The notes: generated by a model not told the origin, from the letters alone. Positions 18,291-27,458 are shown, counted from the stretch's first letter. The stretch is 32,417 nt of DNA from Bacteroidia bacterium (GCA_020846025.1 JADLER010000138.1:1-32417); one strand, 5' to 3'. Numbers and translations: made by a program.

Positions 18291-18298
18291 AGTTTAGA

Positions 18299-20314
18299 TT
18301 ACCAGATATTTACACGTTTTTCCACTGGACGATACATCCCATCACCTTCCTTAACGCCAAAAGCTTCATAAAACTCAGGCATATTACTTAAAGGACCAAT
18401 GGCTCTAAAGTTACCAGGTGAATGAGGATTGGTAGCAATCATACGCTTTAAATACGCGTCGCGCATTAAGGTTTTCCAACCTTGAGCCCAAGCAATAAAA
18501 AAACGTTGTTCTCCAGTAAATCCTGCAATTACCGGTGATTTTTGTCCATTTAATGATTTTTTATAAGCGTAATATGCCATCGTTAATCCACCTAAATCGG
18601 CAATATTTTCACCTTGTGTTAATTCACCTTTAACGTGTAAGGTGTCGATTGCTACGTAATTATTAAACTGTTCGATAATGAGTTTTGTTTTATCTGTAAA
18701 GTTTTTATAATCTTGTTCAGTCCACCACATTTTTAAGTTTCCATCAGCATCAAATTGGGCACCTTGGTCATCAAATCCGTGAGTAAGTTCATGCCCAATT
18801 ACAGAACCCATCACGCCATAATTTGAGGCATCGTCTGCACTAGCATCAAAGAAAGGCACCTGCATAATCCCCGCCGGAAAGGCAATTTCATTAGAAGTTG
18901 GGTTATAATAAGCATTTACAGTTGGAGGAGTCATGCCCCATTCCATTCTATCAACTGGCTTTCCAATTTTATCAATCATTCTTTTAAATTGAAAAACTTT
19001 ACTAGCAGAAATATTAGACCAATAAGAAGTAGTACCGATATTTAGTGAAGAATAATCTAACCATTTATCAGGATAGCCTAATTTTCTAATTAATTTATCG
19101 AGTTTTAATTGCGCTTGAACTTTGGTTTCTTTACTCATCCAATCTCTTGTTTCGATGCGTTCTCTATAAGCAGCAATTAAATTATCCACCATAACATCTA
19201 CACGTTTTTTAGCGTCTGCATCAAAATATTTTTCGACATAAAATTTTCCTAGAATTTCACCTAAAGCCTCATCGGTTGTACGCTGTGCGTTTTTATAACG
19301 AGGTTTCATAGCTTTCATTCCTGTTAAAACAGTCCCATTAAAACTAAAATCTTCTTTTACAAACTTACTTGATAAATAAGGTGCGGCACTTTTTATCACA
19401 TTCCATTTTAAAAATATTTTCCACTCGCTAATAGAGATAGAATTAATAAGATTATTTAAGGCATCATAGAAAGCTGTTTGATTCAGAATAATCGTGTCTG
19501 GTGTTTGTATTCCTAAAGTTGAGAAATATAAATTCCAATTGATATTAGGTATTTTGCTTAATAATTCTGCTTTGGTATATGGGTTATATTGTTTATTTGG
19601 ATCGCGTTGTTCAATAGCATTCATTGAACCTTTAGCTAATTCGGTTTCTATTTTAAGTATTGTTGTAGCATTAAATTTAGCCGATTCTGGATAATTTCCT
19701 GCACATTCAAACATTCGAGCAATATGATTCTCATATTCATTTTTTATGGATTCATACTGCGCCTCAAAGTAAAAATCTTTGTCAGGTAACCCCATGCCAG
19801 TTTGCATTAAATAACAAGCATTTTTATTACTATTTTTAAAATCAGAATACACATAAAAACTAATCATTCCAGCTATACCTTTCTTGTTAAGATTGGCTGA
19901 TGTTTTTAATAAATCATCTTTTGATTTTATGGCATCTATCGCTACTAAATCTGCTGAAATAGGTTTAATGCCATCTTTATCAGCCTTAACAGAGTCCATA
20001 GCTATTAAATAAAAATCTCTTAATTTTTGCTTGTCGCTTCCTGCTACAGCTTTAGTATCTTTTGATACTTCACTTAATATATTTTTTAAGTTATTAATAT
20101 TACGCTCGGCAATTTCATTAAAACTACCCCAAGCGCCATCACTAGCTGGTATTTGTTGTGTTTTTAACCATTTACCATTGGCAAATTTATAAATATCATT
20201 CTTTGGTGAAACCGATGAATCTATATACGCTAAGTTAATACCTGGGTTATTTTTTTGAGCTAATGACAGACCTGCAAAGGTTAATGTGCTAGCAAGTAAA
20301 ATATATTTTTGCAT
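18299..20314 (-). CDS. M13 family zinc metallopeptidase (PepO/neprilysin-like)
   Basis: A 671-residue exported endopeptidase of the neprilysin/PepO family, expected to degrade small peptides. A signal peptide (residues 1-19, ending LSLAQ) precedes the long alpha-helical M13 N-domain (about 35-420) and the catalytic domain. Zinc ligands are H508 and H512 of HELTH (catalytic E509), with E569 of ENIAD as the third ligand and D573 supporting. NAYYNPTSNEIAFPAGI is the conserved substrate-binding strand. The C terminus MYRPVEKRVNIW ends in the family-typical tryptophan. Because no lipobox cysteine is visible, it is likely periplasmic rather than a lipoprotein. The metallophosphoesterase gene follows immediately. 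Confidence 0.95.
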   Translation of the reverse strand: MQKYILLASTLTFAGLSLAQKNNPGINLAYIDSSVSPKNDIYKFANGKWLKTQQIPASDGAWGSFNEIAERNINNLKNILSEVSKDTKAVAGSDKQKLRDFYLIAMDSVKADKDGIKPISADLVAIDAIKSKDDLLKTSANLNKKGIAGMISFYVYSDFKNSNKNACYLMQTGMGLPDKDFYFEAQYESIKNEYENHIARMFECAGNYPESAKFNATTILKIETELAKGSMNAIEQRDPNKQYNPYTKAELLSKIPNINWNLYFSTLGIQTPDTIILNQTAFYDALNNLINSISISEWKIFLKWNVIKSAAPYLSSKFVKEDFSFNGTVLTGMKAMKPRYKNAQRTTDEALGEILGKFYVEKYFDADAKKRVDVMVDNLIAAYRERIETRDWMSKETKVQAQLKLDKLIRKLGYPDKWLDYSSLNIGTTSYWSNISASKVFQFKRMIDKIGKPVDRMEWGMTPPTVNAYYNPTSNEIAFPAGIMQVPFFDASADDASNYGVMGSVIGHELTHGFDDQGAQFDADGNLKMWWTEQDYKNFTDKTKLIIEQFNNYVAIDTLHVKGELTQGENIADLGGLTMAYYAYKKSLNGQKSPVIAGFTGEQRFFIAWAQGWKTLMRDAYLKRMIATNPHSPGNFRAIGPLSNMPEFYEAFGVKEGDGMYRPVEKRVNIW

Positions 20315-20396
20315 ATTGTTTTTTTAAAGGTATAAATGAGTGTTATTATTAATTTAGATAATGATTTAGCTAATGTAATATAAAGATTTGAATAAA

Positions 20397-21227
20397 TCAA
20401 TCTATTGAAAAATTAATTGGTAGTTGATTGATTAATCCTTTTTCAAATGCTTTTTGAAACATGAGTATGATTGCGTTTTTACCAATTTCACCTAAGTTTA
20501 TCGAGTACTCATTAACATATAACGCAATATGTTTTTTCATTACATCTTCACTCATTTCTTGAGCATGTTGTCTCACAAAATCCATACAACTGTCGGGGTT
20601 TTCAAAAGCATATTCAACACTCTTTCTAATCAATCTATCTACACTACGCTGTAATGAATTATCTATGTTTTTTCTAATAACAATACCTCCCAATGGAATG
20701 GGTGCTTTTATGAATGATTCCCAAAATTCGCCTAAATCTATTATTTTTTCTAACCCTTTTTCTTCATACGTAAATCTGTTTTCATGAATGAGTAACCCCG
20801 CATCTACCTCACCAACTAACACTTTATTTTCTATCTCACTAAAAAGCGTTTCTGTTTTATTAATTGCTTTGGGATAAGCCAGCGATAATAAAAAATTGGC
20901 GGTTGTATATTTACCTGGAATGGCAATAGTAGCCTTATTAATATCCGCAATTTGTGAACCCTTTTTTTTTACTAATAAAGGTCCGCAATTAAACCCTAAA
21001 GCACTTCCGCTATTTAATAATGAGTAATGCGAAGTGAGATAAATAAATGCATGATAACTTAATTTTGTTATATCTAATGTTTGATGAAAAGCCTTAGCAT
21101 TTAGTGATTCTACATCTTCCATAACTGTTGTAAATTCAATACCTTCAGTATCAATTTTTTTATGAATCAAGGCATCAAAAATAAAACAGTCGTTGGGACA
21201 GGGCGAAAAACCAAGAGTTAATTTCAT
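20397..21227 (-). CDS. mqnD: 1,4-dihydroxy-6-naphthoate synthase (futalosine menaquinone pathway)
   Basis: A 276-residue enzyme with a periplasmic-binding-protein-like fold that converts cyclic dehypoxanthine futalosine to 1,4-dihydroxy-6-naphthoate in the alternative menaquinone pathway. The MqnD N terminus LTLGFSPCPNDCFIFDAL is diagnostic and distinguishes it from MqnA. DITKLSYHAFIYL and YSLLNSGSALGFNCGPLLV are the substrate-pocket segments. Length is normal and no signal peptide is seen. The other mqn genes are not in the window. Its presence suggests that this organism makes menaquinone by the futalosine route rather than by MenA-G. Confidence 0.93.
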   Translation of the reverse strand: MKLTLGFSPCPNDCFIFDALIHKKIDTEGIEFTTVMEDVESLNAKAFHQTLDITKLSYHAFIYLTSHYSLLNSGSALGFNCGPLLVKKKGSQIADINKATIAIPGKYTTANFLLSLAYPKAINKTETLFSEIENKVLVGEVDAGLLIHENRFTYEEKGLEKIIDLGEFWESFIKAPIPLGGIVIRKNIDNSLQRSVDRLIRKSVEYAFENPDSCMDFVRQHAQEMSEDVMKKHIALYVNEYSINLGEIGKNAIILMFQKAFEKGLINQLPINFSID

Positions 21228-21266
21228 TTAATTATTATTGTAGAATTGATAAATACCTATAAGACA

Positions 21267-21274
21267 CAAAATTA
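21267..21274 (-). promoter_or_regulatory. Possible -7 promoter element of mqnD
   Basis: The minus strand reads TAATTTTG (exact TAnnTTTG) 39 nt before the ATG. No -33 match is found, so in this AT-rich gap it could be chance. Confidence 0.3.
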
Positions 21275-21329
21275 ATTTCTTTTTTTGACTAAGAAATAAT
21301 AATTAATCAATTTTAAAATAGGAGTAAAG

Positions 21330-21360
21330 TTGTATATTCGCATGTTAAAATTATTCTTTG
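21330..21360 (+). promoter_or_regulatory. Promoter of the sugar-nucleotide operon
   Basis: TTG (21330-21332), a 19-nt spacer and TATTCTTTG (21352-21360) resemble the TTTG-N19-TAnnTTTG promoter with one extra base in the -7 element. The ATG of the aminotransferase follows 6 nt later, which again implies a leaderless or nearly leaderless mRNA. Confidence 0.45.
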
Positions 21361-21366
21361 CAACAA

Positions 21367-22506
21367 ATGGCTGTTTCCGAAAAAAAAATACAAATGGTTG
21401 ATCTTAAGGGTCAATATCAAAAAATAAAAGCTGAAGTTGATGCAGGCATTCAAGAAGTAATTAATAATACTGCTTTTATTAATGGCCCAGCGGTTAAGGA
21501 ATTTCAAGCTGAGCTTGAAAAATATTTGAATGTAAAACATGTAATACCTTGCGCCAATGGTACCGATGCATTACAAATAGCGATGATGGCACTTGGATTA
21601 AAACCAGGTGATGAAGTAATTACCGCCAGTTTTACGTATGTAGCCACTGCCGAAGTTATTGGTTTATTAGGACTAACACCTGTGTTAGTAGATGTGTATC
21701 CTGATACCTTTGACATTGATGTAGAAGCTATTGAAAAAGCAATTACCCCTAAAACAAAAGCAATAGTGCCTGTTCATTTATTTGGTCAATGTGCTGATAT
21801 GGAAAGAATTATGGCATTGGCTAAAAAACATCAATTATATGTAATAGAAGATGTCGCACAAGCTATTGGAGCTGATTATACATTTAGCAATGGCGCTAAA
21901 GCAAAAGCTGGAACTATTGGTACAATAGGTTGTACCTCATTTTTCCCAAGTAAAAATTTAGGTTGTTATGGTGATGGTGGAGCCATTTACACCAATGACG
22001 ATGAGCTGGCTAAAAAACTAAAAATGATTTCTCATCATGGGCAAAGTGTGCAATATGTACATGATGTATTAGGTTGCAATTCTCGAGTAGACACCATACA
22101 AGCTGTTGTTTTAAAAGCTAAGTTAAAACATCTTGACGAATATGCACAAGCACGTAATAAAGCGGCAACTTATTACGATTCAGTTTTAAGTAGTCATCCA
22201 AAAATAAAGATACCTGTTAGAGTTAAACACTCATCCCATGTATTTCATCAATACACCATTCAATTAAATGATGTTGATAGAACAAAGCTACGGGAACAAT
22301 TGGCGGAACGTGGTATTCCAGCAATGATTTATTACCCAATTCCTTTACATGAACAAAAAGCATTTATGAGTGACCGTTTTAAAAAAGGTGATTTCCCAGT
22401 AACAGAAAAACTTTGTGCTACAGTATTATCGTTACCAATGCACACCGAATTAGATGAAGATACCCTTAAATATATTACCAATAACCTTTTAGAATTATTA
22501 AATTAA
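21367..22506 (+). CDS. DegT/DnrJ/EryC1/StrS aminotransferase, WbpE/PorR-like
   Basis: A PLP-dependent sugar aminotransferase of 379 residues. The motifs are PCANGTDALQIAM (cofactor phosphate loop), VPVHLFGQCADM, IEDVAQAIGA (PLP-binding Asp), and SFFPSKNLGCYGDGGA, where K196 forms the Schiff base. The closest recognisable relatives aminate UDP-3-keto-N-acetylglucosaminuronate (WbpE); the Porphyromonas protein PorR, needed for A-LPS and T9SS cargo anchoring, belongs to the same family. Substrate assignment is an inference. The frame extends upstream to a TTG that is part of the promoter, so the ATG at 21367 is chosen. It is the first gene of an operon with a TPR protein, ugd and uxs. Confidence 0.88.
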   Translation: MAVSEKKIQMVDLKGQYQKIKAEVDAGIQEVINNTAFINGPAVKEFQAELEKYLNVKHVIPCANGTDALQIAMMALGLKPGDEVITASFTYVATAEVIGLLGLTPVLVDVYPDTFDIDVEAIEKAITPKTKAIVPVHLFGQCADMERIMALAKKHQLYVIEDVAQAIGADYTFSNGAKAKAGTIGTIGCTSFFPSKNLGCYGDGGAIYTNDDELAKKLKMISHHGQSVQYVHDVLGCNSRVDTIQAVVLKAKLKHLDEYAQARNKAATYYDSVLSSHPKIKIPVRVKHSSHVFHQYTIQLNDVDRTKLREQLAERGIPAMIYYPIPLHEQKAFMSDRFKKGDFPVTEKLCATVLSLPMHTELDEDTLKYITNNLLELLN

Positions 22507-22507
22507 T

Positions 22508-23017
22508 ATGGATAAGGGTACAACTTTAGAAGCTAATTTCTTAAAAGCCGACGAACTCATTAGAGAGAATAAAATATCAGAAGCCATAGAGGTTCTTGAA
22601 TCTATTATCTTTGAAGAACCTAATTTTGGAAAGGCTCATAACCATTTAGGATGGATTTATGAAACCAAAATACAAGATACACGTAAAGCTGAATTACACT
22701 ATAAACAAGCTATTAAATCCGATCCTTTATATACTGCTTCATATATTAATTACTCCTATTTATTATCTAATCAAAATAGATTTGAAGAATTAAAAAATCA
22801 TTTGGATAAAGCCATATTAGTTCCTGGAATTAATAAAGCAACTGTATATAATGAGTTTGGGATCATGTATGAATTACAAGGGAATTATAAAGAAGCAGTT
22901 GCTAATTTTAAGAAGGCAATTCAACACTGTTTAGATACCAAAATTATTGAAAATTTTGTAAGTAATATTAACCGTTGTAAACAAAAAGCTGGGAAGTTAA
23001 AGTCGTTATTTTGGTAA
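22508..23017 (+). CDS. Small TPR-repeat protein
   Basis: A 169-residue soluble protein made of about four tetratricopeptide repeats; clear units are residues 8-40 (ADELIRENKISEAIEVLE), 42-74 (AHNHLGWIYETK, AELHYKQAIKSDP), 75-108 and 113-146 (VYNEFGIMYELQGNYKEAVANFKKAI). It has no signal peptide, membrane helix or catalytic motif, so it is probably a cytoplasmic protein-interaction scaffold. The ATG lies 1 nt after the stop of the aminotransferase gene, and ugd begins 31 nt downstream, so it belongs to the sugar-nucleotide operon. Its function there is unknown; a role in assembling or regulating the pathway is possible. Confidence 0.8.
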   Translation: MDKGTTLEANFLKADELIRENKISEAIEVLESIIFEEPNFGKAHNHLGWIYETKIQDTRKAELHYKQAIKSDPLYTASYINYSYLLSNQNRFEELKNHLDKAILVPGINKATVYNEFGIMYELQGNYKEAVANFKKAIQHCLDTKIIENFVSNINRCKQKAGKLKSLFW

Positions 23018-23048
23018 GATTAATTAAATAATTAAATATAAAAATTAT

Positions 23049-24371
23049 ATGAAAGTAGCTATTGTAGGAACTGGATATGTAGGATTAGTAACAGGAACAT
23101 GTTTTAGCGAGGTAGGCATGGATGTTACCTGTATTGATATTGATCAAAAGAAAATTGAAAATTTACATAAAGGTATTTTACCAATATACGAACCAGGACT
23201 TGATGAAATGGTAAAACGAAATGTAGAAAAGAAAAGATTGCATTTTTCTACATCATTAAAAGATAGTATTCAAGGGGCTGAGGTAGTTTTTATTGCAGTA
23301 GGCACTCCTCCTGATGAAGATGGATCAGCCGATTTAAAATATGTTCTTGGTGTAGCATCAAGTATTGGTGAGCACATGCAACATCCTTTATTGGTAGTAA
23401 CAAAAAGTACAGTGCCTGTAAGTACAGCCGAAAAAGTTCGTAAAGCTTTAAAAGATCAACTCGATAAGCGTGGTTCTTCTTTAGATTTTTATGTCGCATC
23501 TAATCCAGAGTTTTTAAAAGAAGGTGCTGCAATCGAAGATTTTATGAAACCTGATAGAATTGTAGTAGGAGTTGATAGAATAGAGGCTGAAGAATTAATG
23601 CGCAAATTATATAAACCATTTTTAATGAATGGGCATCCTATTTACTTTATGGATATTCCTAGTGCCGAAATGACTAAATATGCAGCAAATGCCATGTTAG
23701 CAACAAAAATTAGTTTTATGAATGATATTGCAAACCTTTGCGAAATTATGGGTGCTGATGTAAATATGGTACGTAAAGGTATTGGTAGTGACGCTCGTAT
23801 TGGAACAAAATTTATTTATCCAGGTGTTGGTTATGGCGGAAGTTGTTTTCCTAAAGATGTAAAAGCACTTATTAAAACAGCTAAAGAAAATAAATACAAT
23901 ATGCGTATCTTAAATGCTGTGGAAGATGTAAATGAAGCTCAGAAAGAAGTGTTGTTTAATAAAGTGAAACAACATTTTAATGGAAATATAAAAGGCAAAA
24001 AATTTGCACTCTGGGGTTTGTCTTTTAAACCAAAAACAGATGATATGCGCGAAGCACCAAGTTTAGTTATTATTGAAAAATTATTAAAAGAAGGTGCAAG
24101 TGTGATAGCGTACGATCCAGTGGCTATGCACGAAGCACAACGTATATTGGGTAACACCATTGAGTATTCAAATGATATGTATGAAACACTCAATAAAGCA
24201 GCTGCTTTACTAATTGTTACCGAATGGCCAGAGTTTAGGGTGCCAGATTTTAATGAGATAAGTAAGCGTTTAAACCAAAAAGTTTTATTTGATGGACGTA
24301 ATATCTTTGAAAATATTGAAATGAAAAAATTAGGATTTAATTACTATTGTATTGGCATAAAAACAAATTAA
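23049..24371 (+). CDS. ugd: UDP-glucose 6-dehydrogenase
   Basis: Cytoplasmic NAD-dependent enzyme (440 residues) that oxidises UDP-glucose twice to UDP-glucuronate. The N terminus MKVAIVGTGYVGLVTG is the Rossmann nucleotide loop. VTKSTVPVSTAEKV and SNPEFLKEGAAIEDFM are conserved family blocks. K210 in EMTKYAANAMLA and the catalytic nucleophile C266 in GVGYGGSCFPKD are present. The C-terminal UDP-binding domain includes LWGLSFKPKTDDMREAPS. It belongs to the TuaD/RkpK type. The product feeds the decarboxylase encoded 6 nt downstream, making a UDP-glucose to UDP-glucuronate to UDP-xylose route. UDP-N-acetyl-sugar dehydrogenases share the fold but usually differ in these motifs. Confidence 0.93.
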   Translation: MKVAIVGTGYVGLVTGTCFSEVGMDVTCIDIDQKKIENLHKGILPIYEPGLDEMVKRNVEKKRLHFSTSLKDSIQGAEVVFIAVGTPPDEDGSADLKYVLGVASSIGEHMQHPLLVVTKSTVPVSTAEKVRKALKDQLDKRGSSLDFYVASNPEFLKEGAAIEDFMKPDRIVVGVDRIEAEELMRKLYKPFLMNGHPIYFMDIPSAEMTKYAANAMLATKISFMNDIANLCEIMGADVNMVRKGIGSDARIGTKFIYPGVGYGGSCFPKDVKALIKTAKENKYNMRILNAVEDVNEAQKEVLFNKVKQHFNGNIKGKKFALWGLSFKPKTDDMREAPSLVIIEKLLKEGASVIAYDPVAMHEAQRILGNTIEYSNDMYETLNKAAALLIVTEWPEFRVPDFNEISKRLNQKVLFDGRNIFENIEMKKLGFNYYCIGIKTN

Positions 24372-24377
24372 GAAAAG

Positions 24378-25367
24378 ATGAATACCAAAAGAGTTTTAAT
24401 TACAGGTGCGGCTGGATTCTTAGGATCTCACTTATGTGATCGATTCATAAAAGAAGGTATGCAAGTAGTTGCCATGGATAATTTAATTACGGGCGATTTA
24501 AAAAACATCGAACATTTATTCAAATTACCACAATTCGAGTTCTATCATCATGATGTCAGTAAGTTTATTCATGTTCCAGGGAATATAGATTACATCATGC
24601 ATTTTGCTTCTCCTGCAAGCCCTATTGATTATTTAAAAATTCCTATTCAAACCTTAAAAGTGTCATCATTAGGAACACATAATGTTTTAGGATTAGCACG
24701 AGTTAAAAAAGCACGAGTACTCGTGGCATCTACCAGCGAGGTGTATGGTGATCCACACGTGCACCCTCAAACAGAAGCATATTGGGGAAATGTAAATCCT
24801 GTTGGACCTCGTGGTTGTTATGATGAAGCAAAACGCTTTATGGAAGCTTTAACTATGGCTTATCATGATACACACGGGTTAGAAACGCGTATTGTACGTA
24901 TATTTAATACTTACGGGCCACGTATGCGATTAAACGATGGTAGAGTGTTACCTGCATTTATAGGTCAAGCTTTGCGTGGAGAAGATTTAACGATGTTTGG
25001 TGATGGTTCTCAAACACGTAGTTTTTGTTACGTAGATGATTTAGTAGAAGGTATTTATCGTTTATTAATGAGTAGTTACCATTTACCTGTAAATATTGGT
25101 AATCCAAGCGAAATTACAATTAAAGAGTTTGGCGAAGAAATTTTAAAATTAACGGGTGCAAATCAAAAATTAATTTCTTTACCACTTCCAAAAGACGATC
25201 CTAAACAAAGACGACCTGATATATCGAAAGCAAAAGAATTATTAAACTGGGAACCTAAAGTTTCTCGTGCTGAAGGCTTAAAAATAACTTATGAATATTT
25301 TAAAACTTTATCGCCCGATGAGTTAAATAAAACCGAACATCGAAATTTAGAAACCCTCAATAAGTAA
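24378..25367 (+). CDS. uxs: UDP-glucuronate decarboxylase (UDP-xylose synthase)
   Basis: Short-chain dehydrogenase/reductase-type enzyme (329 residues) that decarboxylates UDP-glucuronate to UDP-xylose through a 4-keto intermediate with tightly bound NAD. Visible are the Rossmann loop [14 protein letters not shown] (residues 8-21), [12 protein letters not shown], which is typical of UXS rather than 4-epimerases, the active-site STSEVYGDP, and Y148-D-E-A-K152. [10 protein letters not shown] and the substrate-binding [16 protein letters not shown] follow. It is the last gene of the operon, immediately behind ugd, and is followed by a strong terminator. UDP-xylose would be used in surface polysaccharide, and no glycosyltransferase is attached to this operon. 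Confidence 0.93.
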   Translation: MNTKRVLITGAAGFLGSHLCDRFIKEGMQVVAMDNLITGDLKNIEHLFKLPQFEFYHHDVSKFIHVPGNIDYIMHFASPASPIDYLKIPIQTLKVSSLGTHNVLGLARVKKARVLVASTSEVYGDPHVHPQTEAYWGNVNPVGPRGCYDEAKRFMEALTMAYHDTHGLETRIVRIFNTYGPRMRLNDGRVLPAFIGQALRGEDLTMFGDGSQTRSFCYVDDLVEGIYRLLMSSYHLPVNIGNPSEITIKEFGEEILKLTGANQKLISLPLPKDDPKQRRPDISKAKELLNWEPKVSRAEGLKITYEYFKTLSPDELNKTEHRNLETLNK

Positions 25368-25368
25368 C

Positions 25369-25397
25369 AAAAAAGGCGAATTTAATTCGCCTTTTTT
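25369..25397. terminator. Bidirectional intrinsic terminator
   Basis: AAAAAAGGCGAA (25369-25380) pairs with TTCGCCTTTTTT (25386-25397) around a 5-nt loop. The symmetrical A6/T6 flanks serve both the uxs operon and the convergent cyclase-family gene. Confidence 0.93.
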
Positions 25398-25413
25398 ATT
25401 ACAGAATAACCTT

Positions 25414-26151
25414 TTATAAGATAGGCTTACTAGGACTTGCGTCATTTTCAAAACTGGCTAATTGTAAGTTAAGAAAACACATGCCATCATCAATTGAATT
25501 AGGCACATAAATAAACTCAGTTATAGTTTTATGAAATTGTGTATTGCTTGGATATTGCCAAAAAGCATGATGTGCTAATAATTTTCCTTCATCATTTTCT
25601 CTATCTACCGACGGTAAGTCAATTAACAAATGTTCAACACCAATTTCATTTAAGTACAAAATAGCATCTTGTAAAATATAAGCCGGATTGGTGTTGGAAT
25701 ATTGCTTAGTTAATTTTTCAATTTCGTTAGGTAAAGTTCTTATCACAATAGCCTCGGGTTTATCATTCCCAATAGCTAGTTTGAGCTGTTCTCCAGTAAT
25801 TACCTTGTCTTTATTATCAATTTGGATTGGAGTAATGGAAATCAATTTAGCTAAGAACATAAATTGTTTAAGACACTGATTTATACTTACCCATTCTTTG
25901 CTAATATGTCCAACACACTCGGTGTGTGTACCATTTCCGTGCGGGTTAAATGTAATATTTCTAAAATTTACAGAACCACCTTTATTTACATCGCCAATCC
26001 ATTCACCATTAACTACCGGTACTAATTTCATAGGTTCCACATACCAAGCACTTGTGCAATTTTTATCGTTACTTAACGGAATTGAAATATCAATTGGTTC
26101 GCTAAGGTTAATTTTATAAAATTGATTTTTATGTTGAATATTGGCTATCAT
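25414..26151 (-). CDS. Cyclase-family metal-dependent hydrolase (kynurenine formamidase-like)
   Basis: A 245-residue member of the cyclase family (PF04199), which includes kynurenine formamidase KynB and related metal-dependent amidohydrolases. The metal-binding motif is present as H71-G-N-G-T-H76-T-E78, with H82 following; the usual aspartate of HxGTHxD is replaced by E78. LLIDLPSVDR and GKLLAHHAFW correspond to the conserved C-terminal catalytic segments. It has no signal peptide and is likely cytoplasmic. No tryptophan-degradation genes lie nearby, so the substrate is open. It stands alone between two plus-strand operons and starts 215 bp from porP/sprF on the opposite strand. Confidence 0.82.
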   Translation of the reverse strand: MIANIQHKNQFYKINLSEPIDISIPLSNDKNCTSAWYVEPMKLVPVVNGEWIGDVNKGGSVNFRNITFNPHGNGTHTECVGHISKEWVSINQCLKQFMFLAKLISITPIQIDNKDKVITGEQLKLAIGNDKPEAIVIRTLPNEIEKLTKQYSNTNPAYILQDAILYLNEIGVEHLLIDLPSVDRENDEGKLLAHHAFWQYPSNTQFHKTITEFIYVPNSIDDGMCFLNLQLASFENDASPSKPIL

Positions 26152-26283
26152 TATAGAAATGTTAAAAAGTGGAAGTTTAAAAATACAAACTTTTAAGAAT
26201 TTAAATATTTAAAATCGGTACAAACTTTAATTTTGTAGAATTTTTGTAGTAAATTTATTTTTAACAAAAAAAAGTTCAAAAGG

Positions 26284-26314
26284 TTTGATTTTAAATAAAT
26301 ATTCTCTAATTTAG
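26284..26314 (+). promoter_or_regulatory. Promoter of the porP-gldKLMN locus
   Basis: TTTG (26284-26287), a 19-nt spacer and TAATTTAG (26307-26314) give the best two-part match in the window to the Bacteroidota TTTG-N19-TAnnTTTG promoter, with one mismatch. It predicts a start near 26321 and a leader of about 45 nt before the porP/sprF ATG. Confidence 0.5.
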
Positions 26315-26366
26315 TACCCTAGGTATTTTAACTATACTTAACAAAAACTAAATTATTTGGTATAAC

Positions 26367-27362
26367 ATGAAAAAAATTTTTACCACTCTAACCATTGCAT
26401 TAACTGCAATTACAAGCGTTTCATTCGCTCAACAAGATCCACAGTTTACTCAATTTATGCATAATAAATTGATTTACAATCCAGGTTATGCTGGAACAAG
26501 TGAGGCAATATGCGCTAATGTTTTATATCGTCAGCAATGGGTAAATTTCCCAGGAGCGCCTAAAACAGGCTTATTAAGCTTTGATATGCCAATTGGACAA
26601 TTACCATTAGCAGTAGGATTAAATGTAATGAGTGATCAAATTGGTTTTTCAAAAACATTATTCGCACGTTTAGCTTTAGCATACAACCGTCATATTGGTG
26701 CAGGTGTTTTAGGTATCGGAATTGATGGAGGTGTATTACAACAACAATTTAATGGAAATTGGATTACTCCAGATGGTAATTTAGCTCAAGATAATTCTAT
26801 TCCAAATTACACTTCACAAAATGGTGTATCTGGTACTCCAGGCACAACTGCTAACTTAAATAAATTAACATACGATTTAGGATTTGGTGCTTTTTATTCA
26901 ATTGCCAATAAAATGTATGTTGGTTTATCTTCTACACACTTAGCAGCACAAGATATTAAAGCTGGTGGTGCGGGTAATGTAAAATACGCTTTAGCTCGTC
27001 ACTATTATATAGTTGGAGGCTATACCTTTGATTTAACTCAAGAGCATGCCATTCAACCAAATATTAAAGTAAAATCTGATGCAGCATCTACTCAGTTAGA
27101 TGTAAATTTAAGCTATATATATAATAAAGCTTTGTCTATTGGTGTTACTTATCGTTTACAAGATGCAATTGCTCCAATGGTAGGCTACAAATTCAACCAA
27201 GGTGCTATGAAAGGCTTTAGATTAGGTTATTCTTACGATTTAACTTTATCTAAGATTAAAGGTTACAGCTCAGGAACGCATGAAATCTTTATTGGATACT
27301 GCTTTAAAACAAGCAAACCTCCAAAAATTACTTCATACCAAAATGCAAGATTTTTAAATTAA
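26367..27362 (+). CDS. porP: PorP/SprF family T9SS outer-membrane protein
   Basis: A 331-residue beta-barrel protein of the PorP/SprF family. A signal peptide (residues 1-21, ending VSFAQ) is followed by the family signature QDPQFTQFMHNKLIYNPGYAGT (residues 22-43, with QFTQFM and NPGYAG). A barrel of amphipathic strands and a C-terminal stretch HEIFIGYCF follow. PorP of Porphyromonas is essential for type IX secretion, and SprF of Flavobacterium is specific for the SprB adhesin; sequence alone does not say which role applies here. Its position directly upstream of gldKLMN favours the core PorP role. A 190-bp gap separates it from gldK. Confidence 0.92.
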   Translation: MKKIFTTLTIALTAITSVSFAQQDPQFTQFMHNKLIYNPGYAGTSEAICANVLYRQQWVNFPGAPKTGLLSFDMPIGQLPLAVGLNVMSDQIGFSKTLFARLALAYNRHIGAGVLGIGIDGGVLQQQFNGNWITPDGNLAQDNSIPNYTSQNGVSGTPGTTANLNKLTYDLGFGAFYSIANKMYVGLSSTHLAAQDIKAGGAGNVKYALARHYYIVGGYTFDLTQEHAIQPNIKVKSDAASTQLDVNLSYIYNKALSIGVTYRLQDAIAPMVGYKFNQGAMKGFRLGYSYDLTLSKIKGYSSGTHEIFIGYCFKTSKPPKITSYQNARFLN

Positions 27363-27458
27363 TTTGTAACCTTTTAAAAAAAAGCTCGTTTAAGTCCCTT
27401 ACCTACTTTATTTGAACTCTGTTTACAACTTGTTAATAAAGTAAATTGTAACTAAAAA

